NCBI RefSeq assembly: GCF_963667405.1
Contig: NZ_OY763408.1
Location: 705,757-769,756, forward strand
DNA length: 64,000 nt
Direction: 5' to 3'
From: an uncultured Sphaerochaeta sp.
GTDB lineage: Bacteria; Spirochaetota; Spirochaetia; Sphaerochaetales; Sphaerochaetaceae
The notes under the pieces were generated by a model. That model was not told the origin of the DNA. It saw only the letters and a list, made by a program, of their open reading frames with translations, and did not search any database. The position numbers and the translations under genes were made by a program. Shown piece after piece: positions 53,276 to 61,684 of the stretch. Position 1 is the first letter of the stretch. Each line of letters opens with the position of its first letter.

Positions 53276-54429
53276 AACGTACTTCCCTGCTTCTTTCCCT
53301 GTTCTTGCTGGTGGTGATGCTCACCTCCTGCGCAACCAGTGTCTCGGTTCGCCATCTGGTTCCTGGTGAGGTTGACCTGAGTGACTTCCGTTCCGTTGCA
53401 GTTGCCTCCGTCTCTCCTTACCAGTTTCCCTCCGCCCGGCCGCTCAGCCCATGGATCAGCGGACTGCAGGAGACGGATTTTACCTTGAGCAGCGGGTATG
53501 AGCTGAGTATCGGTACCCAGGTTGCGGATTTGGCAACTGATATGCTTGTGCAGAGTCTCGGGCAGACCGGGTACTTCTCCGTGCTTCCTCCCTCCATCAC
53601 TGATGCGTATGTTTCCCTTGGTTCAGTCGGGGAGGATGTGCAGGGCTTGCTGAATGCAAAAGGGGTGCAGGCGCTGCTGGTCAGTGACATCACCTATCTG
53701 GATATGGAAGAGAGCATTGTGGGCAGGGATATCCGCACGTACGTGACCGAGGGGACCCTGCACTACGAGAAGGTGACTTCACGGGAGTATTACCTGATCC
53801 AGAAGGCAACCCTCTCCCTGACCTACTCGTTGCTGGATATTTCGCAGAATCGCATCCTCTTGAGCAAGAGCTTTACCGACAAGCAGGAGCGGGAAACCAA
53901 GATAGGGACACGCATCTACCTCTTTGACACGGGTACCGTAGGGGCTTACCGCGACGAACGCCGGTATGCAAGTGGTCACGCACCCTCCTTTGCTCCCTTG
54001 TTCGAGCAGATCCTCAGCAGATTCTCCCCGACCATCGGAGGCCAATTGGCACCCAGCTATCAGCTGTCGCAATTGCCGTTGCTGGGAAACAAGCCCAAAC
54101 GCAAGGAAGTGGAGCCAGCATACAAGCTGGTTCGCCAATCTTCCTATGCAGATGCATATGCGCTCTTCCTGGAAACTTGGGAAGAACAGGGTCATATTCC
54201 CAGCGGTTACAATGCAGCCCTTCTTCTGGAAGCCCTTGGCCGCATGGACGAGGCGGTTGAACTGATGAGTAAGGTCTACCAAAGCACCGCTTCACAACAG
54301 GCACACGACGCACTGCTGCGCATGCAGGAAGCACTGAGTGGGCAGAAGAAGGCTGAGCGCCAGATATCCGGGGATTTGAACCGTGATGGCCAAGGGGTGA
54401 CCATGACCCAGTACATGGTGATGGAGTAA
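53272..54429 (+). CDS. Predicted outer-membrane-type lipoprotein with C-terminal repeats
   Basis: 385 residues. The signal peptide ends in lipobox MLTSC (about residues 16-20), indicating a lipoprotein. The following region (FRSVAVASVSPYQF, VADLATDMLVQSLGQTGYFSVLPP, DITYLDME) resembles the GNA1162/CsgG-like nucleotide-independent assembly-factor fold seen in many envelope lipoproteins. The C-terminal 90 residues (SYADAYALFLETWEEQGHIP, ALLLEALGRMDEAVELMSKVY) look like TPR helices. Function unknown; an envelope role is inferred. Coupled to pdxA by ATGA overlap. Confidence 0.8.
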   Translation: MKRTSLLLSLFLLVVMLTSCATSVSVRHLVPGEVDLSDFRSVAVASVSPYQFPSARPLSPWISGLQETDFTLSSGYELSIGTQVADLATDMLVQSLGQTGYFSVLPPSITDAYVSLGSVGEDVQGLLNAKGVQALLVSDITYLDMEESIVGRDIRTYVTEGTLHYEKVTSREYYLIQKATLSLTYSLLDISQNRILLSKSFTDKQERETKIGTRIYLFDTGTVGAYRDERRYASGHAPSFAPLFEQILSRFSPTIGGQLAPSYQLSQLPLLGNKPKRKEVEPAYKLVRQSSYADAYALFLETWEEQGHIPSGYNAALLLEALGRMDEAVELMSKVYQSTASQQAHDALLRMQEALSGQKKAERQISGDLNRDGQGVTMTQYMVME

Positions 54430-54434
54430 ACGGA

Positions 54435-54983
54435 ATGCAAGCAACTCATGATTCTTCCTTGATCTTGGTGTACACCGGTGATGGAAAGGGAAAAACCTGT
54501 GCCGCAATGGGACAGGTGGCAAGAGCTCTTGGCCATGGGGCCCGATGTCTGGTTGCCCAATTCATCAAGCAGGATCCCCAGAAGCTCGACTCGGGCGAGT
54601 ACCGAAGTCTGGTGAAGCTTGGGGTAACCTGGAAACAGTTCGGCTCTGGGTTTACCTGGGAAGGTGAGAATGACAAGCTCAATGCACAGCTGGCCAAACA
54701 GGGCTGGGAACAGGTGAAGCGCTGGATAAGCAGTGCCTCCTATGACCTGATCGTGCTTGATGAGTTCACCTACACCCTCTCATTGGGCTATCTCGATACT
54801 GAGGAGATCTGCACTTGGCTCTCCGACCACAAGGCAAAGGAAGGCTTTCCCCATCTGGTCATAACCGGCCGCGATGCCCCTTCCCGGCTCATAGCACTAG
54901 CCGACATGGTCAGCGAACTGGGTTGCATCAAGCACCATTTGGCGAAAGATGGCCGCAAAGCGCAGGCAATGATCGAATATTGA
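54435..54983 (+). CDS. cobO: Cob(I)yrinic acid a,c-diamide adenosyltransferase (CobO/BtuR)
   Basis: 182-residue ATP:corrinoid adenosyltransferase that makes adenosylcobalamin. The P-loop is VYTGDGKGKTCAAMGQVARA (residues 11-30), with family motifs QFIKQDPQ and YDLIVLDEFTYTLSLGYLD. Known spirochaetes often salvage corrinoids, so this is probably a salvage step; no other cobalamin genes are adjacent. It begins 5 nt after the lipoprotein gene. Confidence 0.93.
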   Translation: MQATHDSSLILVYTGDGKGKTCAAMGQVARALGHGARCLVAQFIKQDPQKLDSGEYRSLVKLGVTWKQFGSGFTWEGENDKLNAQLAKQGWEQVKRWISSASYDLIVLDEFTYTLSLGYLDTEEICTWLSDHKAKEGFPHLVITGRDAPSRLIALADMVSELGCIKHHLAKDGRKAQAMIEY

Positions 54984-55013
54984 TGGCCCCAATCCTGAAT
55001 GAGCTCCTTTTAT

Positions 55014-55055
55014 CCTTTCACATTTTCATGAATGCGGATATAATCGGGTGAAAGG
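55014..55055 (+). promoter_or_regulatory. Promoter of the CpsB-RloAB-LuxR operon flanked by an inverted repeat
   Basis: A perfect TATAAT (55039-55044) lies between the arms of an 8-bp inverted repeat, CCTTTCAC (55014-55021) and GTGAAAGG (55048-55055). The right arm overlaps the ribosome binding site of the first gene. No good -35 is visible (TTTCAC at the expected position), so an activator may be needed; the repeat is a plausible binding site. Confidence 0.5.
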
Positions 55056-55064
55056 AGTATCTTC

Positions 55065-55697
55065 ATGGGTGTTTGTGACCTTCACTGTCATCTCCTTCCT
55101 GAAATTGATGACGGATATGTTTCTGTTGAACAATTTTCCCGAATGCTCACCCTCTATGCTGAGAGTGGCATCACTACCATCGCTTTCACCCCCCATATCT
55201 ACAACCCCTATGTGACCACCAATGTTGCAAACCTGAGATCTACGTACCAATGGGCCCAGGAAGTGGCATCTTCCTTGGGCTTGGTGACCTACCTGGGCAG
55301 TGAATTGTATGTCGGTGAACAGGATGAGCTGAAGAGCCTTCCCATCGGAGGGCGGTATGCTTTGGTGGAGTTTGGACTCTCCTTGCCTCCTCCCAGGCTC
55401 TTTGAACGGCTTGAGGGAGTCCTGAACCAGGGTTTGGTCCCCATTCTGGCCCATGTCGAGCGGTATCGCTGGCTTGAGCCGAAAAGTCCGTTGCTTGCAC
55501 AGCTGAAACAGATGGGCTGCTTGCTCCAGAGCAACGTGGAAGCTGTGGAGAATGGTGACTCTCTTCCCTATTTGAAACTTGACCTGATTGATGTGATAGC
55601 AACTGATAATCATGGCGATGAGACCCTTCCTTTGCGATTGGTGCAAGCCTTGGCCGATTGGCCGCAGGTAGCCCAGCGCATGGAGAATCTTTGGTAA
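55065..55697 (+). CDS. PHP-type protein-tyrosine phosphatase (CpsB/YwqE-like)
   Basis: 210-residue metal-dependent phosphatase. The N-terminal motif DLHCHLLPEIDDG (residues 5-17) is typical of CpsB/YwqE, as are TPHIYNPY (about 42) and AHVERYRW (about 127). The last metal site reads TDNHGDE where relatives usually have SDAH-type sequence; Asp and His are kept. Such enzymes dephosphorylate BY-kinases of exopolysaccharide systems. The only BY-kinase in the window is at 6154, about 49 kb away. First gene of a five-gene operon. Confidence 0.88.
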   Translation: MGVCDLHCHLLPEIDDGYVSVEQFSRMLTLYAESGITTIAFTPHIYNPYVTTNVANLRSTYQWAQEVASSLGLVTYLGSELYVGEQDELKSLPIGGRYALVEFGLSLPPPRLFERLEGVLNQGLVPILAHVERYRWLEPKSPLLAQLKQMGCLLQSNVEAVENGDSLPYLKLDLIDVIATDNHGDETLPLRLVQALADWPQVAQRMENLW

Positions 55698-55730
55698 TTC
55701 CACCCGAATGGGTGAATGAGGAGGTAGCGC

Positions 55731-56972
55731 ATGCTGCTGGATATGACTATTGCGAACTTCAAGTCCGTGAAGTCGGCTCAGACGATTTCGTTTGAAGCTG
55801 TCAGGGACAACCGGTTTCCCGAATCTAAGGTGGTCGAAGTCAACGACAAGCTTAAGATCATCAAGACAGCCGCCATTGTCGGGCCCAACGGAGCGGGAAA
55901 AAGTTCGTTTGTACGTGCTCTGGAGGCTCTCAAGGCTATTGTCTGTTGCTCCGAGGAGACAGAAAATCCCTTGCAGATTCTCAGCGGAACGTCTTTTGCG
56001 TACTCGGAGGAGAAGGGCCAACCGGCAACCATCATCATCCGGGTGCTGGTTGAGCGCGATGAAGAGACCGGAGAGCCTACCATCGCCCAGTATACGCTGG
56101 TAGCCGACAGGGAGAAAGTGGTGGAGGAGTCCCTGTTCCATATCATCGGCAGGTCCAAGAAGCTGATGTTTGAACGCCTCCTTGACGAAAAGAGCCTCTT
56201 GCTTGATGACCAGACCCTCACCTATACCTATCGCTGGGGCAAGATGTATCGGGGAGAAAAGAAGCGGTTGGTAGGAAAGATTGATGAGAAGCACTGCTTC
56301 CTTGGTGCGGCTGCACAAAAAGGTGGGGAGACTACCCTCAAGCTGTATGGCTGGCTCAGCGATTCACTGCACCTTCTGCCCATGGGCGTTTCGAACATCA
56401 GTGAGAAGTATTTGATCAGCCAGCTGACAGAGCACCCTGAATGGGTCCAGCAGCTCATCAACTTCCTTTGGAGCGTGGACATCACCGATATCCGTGACAT
56501 CCGTGTCAAGGATGACCGTCTTATCTTCGTCCATACCAATGTAACCCAGCACTATGCTTCGTTCTTTTCCTTGGAAAGCTTGAGCCTGAGGCGTCTGTGC
56601 CTGATGGGAGCTGCATTCTTTGAGAGCTTCACGAAGAACAAGACCCTGGTCATTGATGACTTCGGCATGCTGTTGCACCCCAATGCTCTGTGTCATATCG
56701 TCGAGATCTTCGAGCAGAGCAATATTGGCTACGGTTCCCAGATGTTGGTGGTCGACTGCAACCCCTCATTGCTCAGGCCGGGGCTCCTGAGAAGGGATGG
56801 TGTGTATTTTGCTGAAAAGAACAGCGAAAGCGCCACCGTCTATTTCAGTTTGGCTAACTTCAAGTATTCGCGAAGCAAGGACAAGACCCAGAGCCAGTAC
56901 ATGAATGGAGCCTTCGGGGCTCTGCCGATTCTTTCGGAGTTCAGCTTTGTCGGCTCGAAGGAGGAGAACTGA
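55731..56972 (+). CDS. RloA/AbiLi-like AAA ATPase with altered catalytic motifs
   Basis: 413-residue ABC-type AAA_15/21 ATPase. It opens IANFKSVKSAQTISFEAV and has an intact Walker A (GPNGAGKSS, residues 51-59). The C-terminus LLRRDGVYFAEK through YMNGAFGALP is diagnostic of the RloA-like family. Three functional sites differ from the usual pattern. The signature expected as ES-x-G-T reads ESLSL (about 283-287), Walker B ends in DD rather than DE (LVIDDFGMLLHP, about 306-317), and the switch histidine of the TH motif is missing (VVDCNPS, about 341). ATP binding may persist, but hydrolysis is doubtful. Starts after GAGGAGG; overlaps the next gene by one base. Confidence 0.85.
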   Translation: MLLDMTIANFKSVKSAQTISFEAVRDNRFPESKVVEVNDKLKIIKTAAIVGPNGAGKSSFVRALEALKAIVCCSEETENPLQILSGTSFAYSEEKGQPATIIIRVLVERDEETGEPTIAQYTLVADREKVVEESLFHIIGRSKKLMFERLLDEKSLLLDDQTLTYTYRWGKMYRGEKKRLVGKIDEKHCFLGAAAQKGGETTLKLYGWLSDSLHLLPMGVSNISEKYLISQLTEHPEWVQQLINFLWSVDITDIRDIRVKDDRLIFVHTNVTQHYASFFSLESLSLRRLCLMGAAFFESFTKNKTLVIDDFGMLLHPNALCHIVEIFEQSNIGYGSQMLVVDCNPSLLRPGLLRRDGVYFAEKNSESATVYFSLANFKYSRSKDKTQSQYMNGAFGALPILSEFSFVGSKEEN

Positions 56973-57619
56973 TGGCACGCAAACGAATTTCACAGCAACC
57001 TCGCCAGACCGTTTTGCTGGTGACGGCAACAGAAGCTGAGGCTCTCTACTTCTCCCAAATGCGCAAGGACTGCCGGTATTCGAACATGACGGTGGTTTGG
57101 GAGCGTGACTACAAGGATCTGGAGCACCTGATCCTGCTCACCAGCAGATTGCGAACCAGTGGTGGATACAACAGTGCGTGGGTGGTGTTCGGATTTTCAG
57201 ATGTGCAAGCGACCGTCCAACAGGTGAAGGCTCTTCAAGTCTATGCAGAGCAGAAGAAAGTGAAGCTTGCTTGGAACAACCCATCCCTGCCGTTGTGGTA
57301 CCTTCTGCACTTGCAGGCCCCGAAGGGCTTTGTGGGTGATCAGTCGATGATTGAAGCTGCACTTGCAAAGCAGTTTCCTTCCTTCTCTTCCGCTGCATCC
57401 TATCTGTTGGGCGAGGGGAGTTATCTGCACCTACGTCTCTACAGTGCAAAGTCGAAGGCAGCGGTCAATGCCGCTTCCTACAGCAGTCTGGTTACTCCCA
57501 AGCTCGGCTTGGCACCTACCAACATGGTTGCGATGCTCAACGACATCACCGAGATCTGCGGTCTTGCCGATTTGACTCACAACCAGAAACAGCTGGGCTT
57601 GAGCAGGAAGAACGGGTAA
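56972..57619 (+). CDS. RloB/AbiLii-like protein with degenerate TOPRIM-type residues
   Basis: 215-residue partner of the preceding ATPase, recognised as RloB-like (PF13707) by order, length and the segment KLAWNNPSLPLWYLLHL (about 98-114), which aligns with the family's SNPxFELWLLLHF. Expected acidic residues are mostly changed. The VFDRD-type motif reads VFGFSD (72-77), the FELW glutamate is proline, and only part of the N-terminal E-rich motif remains (TEAEALYF, 20-27). The predicted nuclease-like centre is therefore probably inactive. The coding frame is intact, with AAGGAGGAG before the ATG. Confidence 0.75.
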   Translation: MARKRISQQPRQTVLLVTATEAEALYFSQMRKDCRYSNMTVVWERDYKDLEHLILLTSRLRTSGGYNSAWVVFGFSDVQATVQQVKALQVYAEQKKVKLAWNNPSLPLWYLLHLQAPKGFVGDQSMIEAALAKQFPSFSSAASYLLGEGSYLHLRLYSAKSKAAVNAASYSSLVTPKLGLAPTNMVAMLNDITEICGLADLTHNQKQLGLSRKNG

Positions 57620-57623
57620 CGAG

Positions 57624-58511
57624 GTGAATGGACTCCACTTGCTTGTCTACATGCTGGCTTTCGCGCTTGGTTGCATGACGTTGGCGCTGGCCATTGTCTA
57701 CCGCCTCGCCAACAAGCAGCGGTGGGCAACCTATTTCATTGTTTGTCATGCATCCCTCTTGGGGTGCATGATGCTTCTTGCCTTGCAGACCATGTCAAAG
57801 GTATTCCTTTCCGGATTGGCCTACCAGATCATCACCTACAGCATTGCTGCGGTGGTGATAGGGAATCTCACCTTCCTCATCGTGTTCATACCGTATTTCA
57901 CCACGTGGGTGATAGCCCAGCCGTGGAGACAACCCTACAAGGCCCTGTTTTTCGGCTTGGCGGCAGCATATCTTGCTCTGGGCATTGCCCGGGAGGTCAC
58001 CAACAACCTTGTTCTTGACCAGGTGATGTTGCTGGTCTTTGTGTTTGTGGTGGGTTTTTGCCTGTCCGTCATGCTCCGTAATCTCAATTCCATTGCGAAC
58101 AAAACTGCACGGGCGTCAGCGATCACCATCATCATTGTCAGCTTTGCCATGGTGCCGGCCATTTTGGTGGCACTGTTCTTCCCTTCGGTAAAGAGCCTTT
58201 TGTTCGGCATCTATTTCCTTGCTCTTTCCATCACGATCATGGTCTTCCTCTTCATGGAGTTTGTCCGTTTGGGCAGGGAAGGGGAGCTGAAGCCAAAACA
58301 GCTTGTGCTGGAGGATTTGGAGGAGTACCATATAACCGAGCGTGAGTTTGCCGTGATTGAATTGATCAGCAAAGGACTTACAAACAAGGAAATGGCAACC
58401 CAGCTGGGGATCAGCGCAAACACGGTGAACAACCATGTTGCCAACATATACAGCAAGACGAAGGTACGAAGCCGCATAGATCTTTTGAATCTGCTCAAGC
58501 AGAGTTGGTAG
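57624..58511 (+). CDS. Membrane-integrated LuxR-type transcriptional regulator
   Basis: 295 residues. About residues 1-215 form six or seven transmembrane helices with little loop sequence. A C-terminal LuxR helix-turn-helix follows (about 232-290): ITEREFAVIELISKGLTNKEMA, then LGISANTVNNHVANIYSKTKV. Such proteins sense membrane or extracytoplasmic signals and bind DNA at the inner membrane face. It follows the RloB-like gene by 4 nt and precedes the hydrolase by 9 nt. The operon's own promoter repeat (55014-55055) is a possible target. Confidence 0.88.
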   Translation: MNGLHLLVYMLAFALGCMTLALAIVYRLANKQRWATYFIVCHASLLGCMMLLALQTMSKVFLSGLAYQIITYSIAAVVIGNLTFLIVFIPYFTTWVIAQPWRQPYKALFFGLAAAYLALGIAREVTNNLVLDQVMLLVFVFVVGFCLSVMLRNLNSIANKTARASAITIIIVSFAMVPAILVALFFPSVKSLLFGIYFLALSITIMVFLFMEFVRLGREGELKPKQLVLEDLEEYHITEREFAVIELISKGLTNKEMATQLGISANTVNNHVANIYSKTKVRSRIDLLNLLKQSW

Positions 58512-58520
58512 GGGGAGAGC

Positions 58521-59363
58521 ATGCAGATAACCTATATGGTTCCAGCTTGGAATGCACATCATTATCAGGATAAGGCGGCGGTGCGTGCCTGTGCCCGGCC
58601 TTGGGCCATGATCCATCCCGAACCGGTCCAGAAGGCAGTGCTTCTCTGCCACGGTTACACCGGCTATCCAGGAGAGCTGATCCGGCCGGGCCTTGATCTG
58701 TATGAAAAGGGGTTCGATGTCTATTGCCCCCGCTACCCAGGTCATGGCACCAGCTCTGCCGATTTTCTGGCAAGCAAGGCTGAAGACTGGATCGGTACGG
58801 CCTACGATGCCTATGCCTACCTGGCCCAACGCTATGAGAATGTGTCGGTGGTCGGCCACTCGATGGGTGGCGCGATAGCCACCATCATTGCCGATGCATT
58901 TGCGAGCGACCAGTTGGTGCTGCTGGCTCCGGCACTTGTCATCCCGGATTTACCGGTGAGTACCTTGCGGTTCCTCAGGTTCTTCGTCAAGCGAACCAAG
59001 AAGAGCTGGCAACCGGATCCTGATTATAGGTTCTATTATGAGGGAGATGAGGGTGATGATGCATACCTTGGATCTGAATACTGGTCTTACCAATTTCCGA
59101 AGGGCTTGTGGGAGCTTGAGCGTGTCAGAAGGCAGGCGGTAGCTTCTATCGACCATCTTGCTGCCGATACGCTGTCCATCAGCGGGGGGCTGGACCTGAC
59201 GATTCCCGTCGAGGCTTCCAAACTGGTCACGGATCGCCAGAAGGGTGTGAACAAACATCTTCATATCGAGGATATCGGGCACCTGATGCCCTATGACAAG
59301 AATCTGGATGCCCAGAACCGGGCTATGGCGGCCGTTGTTTCTTGGTTGGAAGGGGAGCGCTAG
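58521..59363 (+). CDS. Alpha/beta hydrolase, carboxylesterase/lipase-like
   Basis: 280-residue serine hydrolase. The oxyanion region LLCHGYTGYPGEL (about 42-54), nucleophile elbow VVGHSMGG (about 113-120), SGGLDLTIP with the acid residue (about 223), and IGHLMPYD with the catalytic histidine (about 253) are all present. It resembles thermostable carboxylesterases and monoacylglycerol lipases (Est30 type). No signal peptide, so cytoplasmic. Last gene of the operon; converges with the HD gene by 4 nt. Confidence 0.88.
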   Translation: MQITYMVPAWNAHHYQDKAAVRACARPWAMIHPEPVQKAVLLCHGYTGYPGELIRPGLDLYEKGFDVYCPRYPGHGTSSADFLASKAEDWIGTAYDAYAYLAQRYENVSVVGHSMGGAIATIIADAFASDQLVLLAPALVIPDLPVSTLRFLRFFVKRTKKSWQPDPDYRFYYEGDEGDDAYLGSEYWSYQFPKGLWELERVRRQAVASIDHLAADTLSISGGLDLTIPVEASKLVTDRQKGVNKHLHIEDIGHLMPYDKNLDAQNRAMAAVVSWLEGER

Positions 59364-60016
59364 GGCCGAGCCAGGTACTCGTATATGGCGCTTATCTTGT
59401 CACTGAGGCTTACCACAACACTTTCGGGGTAGCGTGGCAGCTGGAGTGTCTTGGGGAACATGTGTTTGGTTATGATGTCTTCTTCACGTGCATCCACTTC
59501 AAAATAGGTCTGGGCATTCCTAAGTGCGATGTACGGATGTTCCTTGCCGTGTGAGGAGCGTTTTTCATCGGTAGCTTTGCGCTCACGCCAATCGTAGAGA
59601 AAGAAGTCGTGCAGAAGGCCTCCCCGTGCAGCTGCCCGAAAATTCAGGCCAAGCGCCTTGCTGATGCGATAGGAGAGGTAGGAAACCCGTTGGGCATGAT
59701 CATAAATATGGTTGGTATGGTGACGGAAGGTCTTCAGCTTGAGGAATTCGTCATGTGACAGGATGTCCTCCACCAGGATGGTGTGCTCCGCGTGGTAGCG
59801 TTTTGTACAGGAGCGGTGAGCAGACCAAGCCATCAACAGGCTGAGCAGGGAGAAGAGGAGAAACAGGTACTCCACTGAGCTTTGGTGCAAGGCTCCGATC
59901 GGGTTGAGAAAACGGGATGTATAGAAGGTTGTGAACAGGCCTACAGGAAGTCTGAATAGTTTTGCAAGGAAGGTGCTCTCCCCAGCAAAGATGAACGGGA
60001 ATGCATTAGGTGTCAG
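59360..60016 (-). CDS. Membrane-anchored HD-domain protein with probable CTG start
   Basis: About 218 residues. A hydrophobic N-terminal part with a clear transmembrane helix (YLFLLFSLLSLLMAWSA, about 52-68) is followed by an HD domain: FRHHTNHIYDHAQRVSYLSYR, ARGGLLHDFFLYDW, and KEHPYIALRNA. This fits COG1418-type HD hydrolases; substrate unknown. No ATG or supported GTG/TTG starts the frame. CTG at 60016 has GGAGGA 5 nt upstream and a TTGACC-17-TACTGT promoter just before it. ATG 60181 is in frame but lies upstream of that promoter. Confidence 0.75.
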   Translation of the reverse strand: MTPNAFPFIFAGESTFLAKLFRLPVGLFTTFYTSRFLNPIGALHQSSVEYLFLLFSLLSLLMAWSAHRSCTKRYHAEHTILVEDILSHDEFLKLKTFRHHTNHIYDHAQRVSYLSYRISKALGLNFRAAARGGLLHDFFLYDWRERKATDEKRSSHGKEHPYIALRNAQTYFEVDAREEDIITKHMFPKTLQLPRYPESVVVSLSDKISAIYEYLARP

Positions 60017-60044
60017 GATGTTCCTCCAAGATTCAATTGAGTGT

Positions 60045-60073
60045 ACAGTATCGAAATAGGGGCAGGTGGTCAA
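60045..60073 (-). promoter_or_regulatory. Promoter of the HD-domain gene
   Basis: Minus strand TTGACC (60073-60068), 17-nt spacer, TACTGT (60050-60045). Start near 60038, leaving about 20 nt before the CTG codon and including GGAGGA. Confidence 0.6.
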
Positions 60074-60144
60074 CCCAAGGACCCCACTCGGCCTTCCCCT
60101 TTGGACAGGTGTACAGAGAGATGTTGCCCACAGGCTTCTCCGTG

Positions 60145-60173
60145 TTGTAATAATCTTTGTTTTGCGATACAAC
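60145..60173 (+). promoter_or_regulatory. Promoter of the gltX-glyS-tyrS operon
   Basis: TTGTAA (60145-60150), 17-nt spacer, TACAAC (60168-60173). Predicted start near 60180, followed by GAGAGGAG before the gltX ATG. No T-box-like leader fits in the 20 nt available. Confidence 0.6.
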
Positions 60174-60199
60174 AGTACCATTGAGAGGAGTGTATCCTG

Positions 60200-61684
60200 A
60201 TGGAAGTACGAGTACGCTATGCCCCTTCGCCGACAGGTCTGCAACATATTGGTGGAGTGCGCACTGCCTTGTTCAACTATTTTTTCGCCCGTGCAAACGG
60301 AGGAAAATTCATCCTGCGTGTTGAGGACACCGACCGTGAACGGTACAGTGATGAGTCCTTGCAGGATTTGTACGACACCATGCGTTGGCTTGGTATCAAC
60401 TGGGACGAAGGTCCCTTGGTGGGTGGCCCGTACGGCCCCTATATCCAGAGTGAACGGTTCGACCTGTACAAGCAGTATGCCGAACAGTTGGTCCGTGATG
60501 GGAAAGCTTATTACTGCTACTGCAGTCCCGAACGACTGGAACAGATGCGCCAGCAGCAACAGGAGAGCAAGAGCGAGGTGCAAGGCTATGACCGGCACTG
60601 TCGCCATCTGAGTGCAGAAGAACGTGCCGAATATGAGAAGCAAGGCATCAAGCCGGTGATTCGTCTCAAGGTCCCTACCGAGGGCAAGACTACGTTCACC
60701 GATGTTTTGATGGGGGATATCACCCGACGAAACCGTGATGTCAGCCCAGACCCTGTCCTGCTGAAAAGCGACGGGTTTCCCACCTACCATCTGGCAAACG
60801 TCATCGACGATCATATGATGGGCATCACCCATATCATGCGCGCCCAGGAGTGGATTCCCTCAGGGCCGCTTCACATCCTGCTGTATGAAGCGTTCGGTTG
60901 GGAGCCTCCTTTGTACTGTCACCTACCCATGGTCATGGGCAAGGACGGACAGAAGCTTTCCAAGCGGCATGGTTCGACTTCGGTCCGGGATTTCCGGGAA
61001 AAGGGATATCTCCCCGAAGCCCTGATGAACTATGTGAGCCTGGTGGGTTGGTCCTATGATGGACAGCGGGAGTTCTTCAGCAAGGAAGATCTTGAAGAGG
61101 TGTTCAGCCTTGAGAAGATCAACAAGGCTCCCGGTGTGTTCGACTACAAGAAACTCGATTGGTTCAATGGCCAGTACATCCGCCAGAAGGGGGATGATGA
61201 GCTTTTTGCTCTCCTGCTGCCGTATCTTGTCAATGCAGGCTTTCTCACCTTGCCGCTTTCTGATGATGCGAAACAGAAGATGGCCAGCCTGACAGCAGTG
61301 GTGAAGGAAAGGCTGAAGGTGCTTGGCGATGTGGTTGAGCTCAGCCGTTTCCTGTTTGAGGAACCGAAGTACGAGGATGTCTCTTTGTTCGCTGCCAAGG
61401 GTGTGCAGTTGCCTATGGCGTATGAAGCCCTGAAGAGAGCGTACGAAGTGCTTGCGAAGCGATTTGCAGAGGGAACAGAGCCCCATCTGATCGAAGAGGA
61501 ACTGACGGGCCTTGCCGAGGAGCTCGGGGTGAAGGTGAATGCCATCTTCATGCCGATTCGTGTTGCGCTTACGGGCAGCACCGTCAGTCTCCCCTTGTTT
61601 GATTCCATTGGCCTGCTTGGGCAGGACAAGACATGTGCACGCATAGAAAACGCATTGGCTATACTGAAGAGAGAGGTACTGTAA
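60200..61684 (+). CDS. gltX: Glutamyl-tRNA synthetase
   Basis: 494-residue class I synthetase. It has RYAPSPTGLQHIGGVRTALFNYFF (residues 5-28, HIGH equivalent) and KLSKRHG (about residue 253, KMSKS equivalent), with the discriminating-type catalytic domain and helical anticodon domain of expected length. Whether it also charges tRNA-Gln cannot be judged here. It starts a run of three synthetase genes. Confidence 0.95.
   Translation: MEVRVRYAPSPTGLQHIGGVRTALFNYFFARANGGKFILRVEDTDRERYSDESLQDLYDTMRWLGINWDEGPLVGGPYGPYIQSERFDLYKQYAEQLVRDGKAYYCYCSPERLEQMRQQQQESKSEVQGYDRHCRHLSAEERAEYEKQGIKPVIRLKVPTEGKTTFTDVLMGDITRRNRDVSPDPVLLKSDGFPTYHLANVIDDHMMGITHIMRAQEWIPSGPLHILLYEAFGWEPPLYCHLPMVMGKDGQKLSKRHGSTSVRDFREKGYLPEALMNYVSLVGWSYDGQREFFSKEDLEEVFSLEKINKAPGVFDYKKLDWFNGQYIRQKGDDELFALLLPYLVNAGFLTLPLSDDAKQKMASLTAVVKERLKVLGDVVELSRFLFEEPKYEDVSLFAAKGVQLPMAYEALKRAYEVLAKRFAEGTEPHLIEEELTGLAEELGVKVNAIFMPIRVALTGSTVSLPLFDSIGLLGQDKTCARIENALAILKREVL

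Noticed and set aside
60017..60181. N-terminal extension of the HD protein to ATG 60181
   Set aside because: The extra segment does not look like protein sequence and would require transcription from upstream of the promoter found at 60045-60073.
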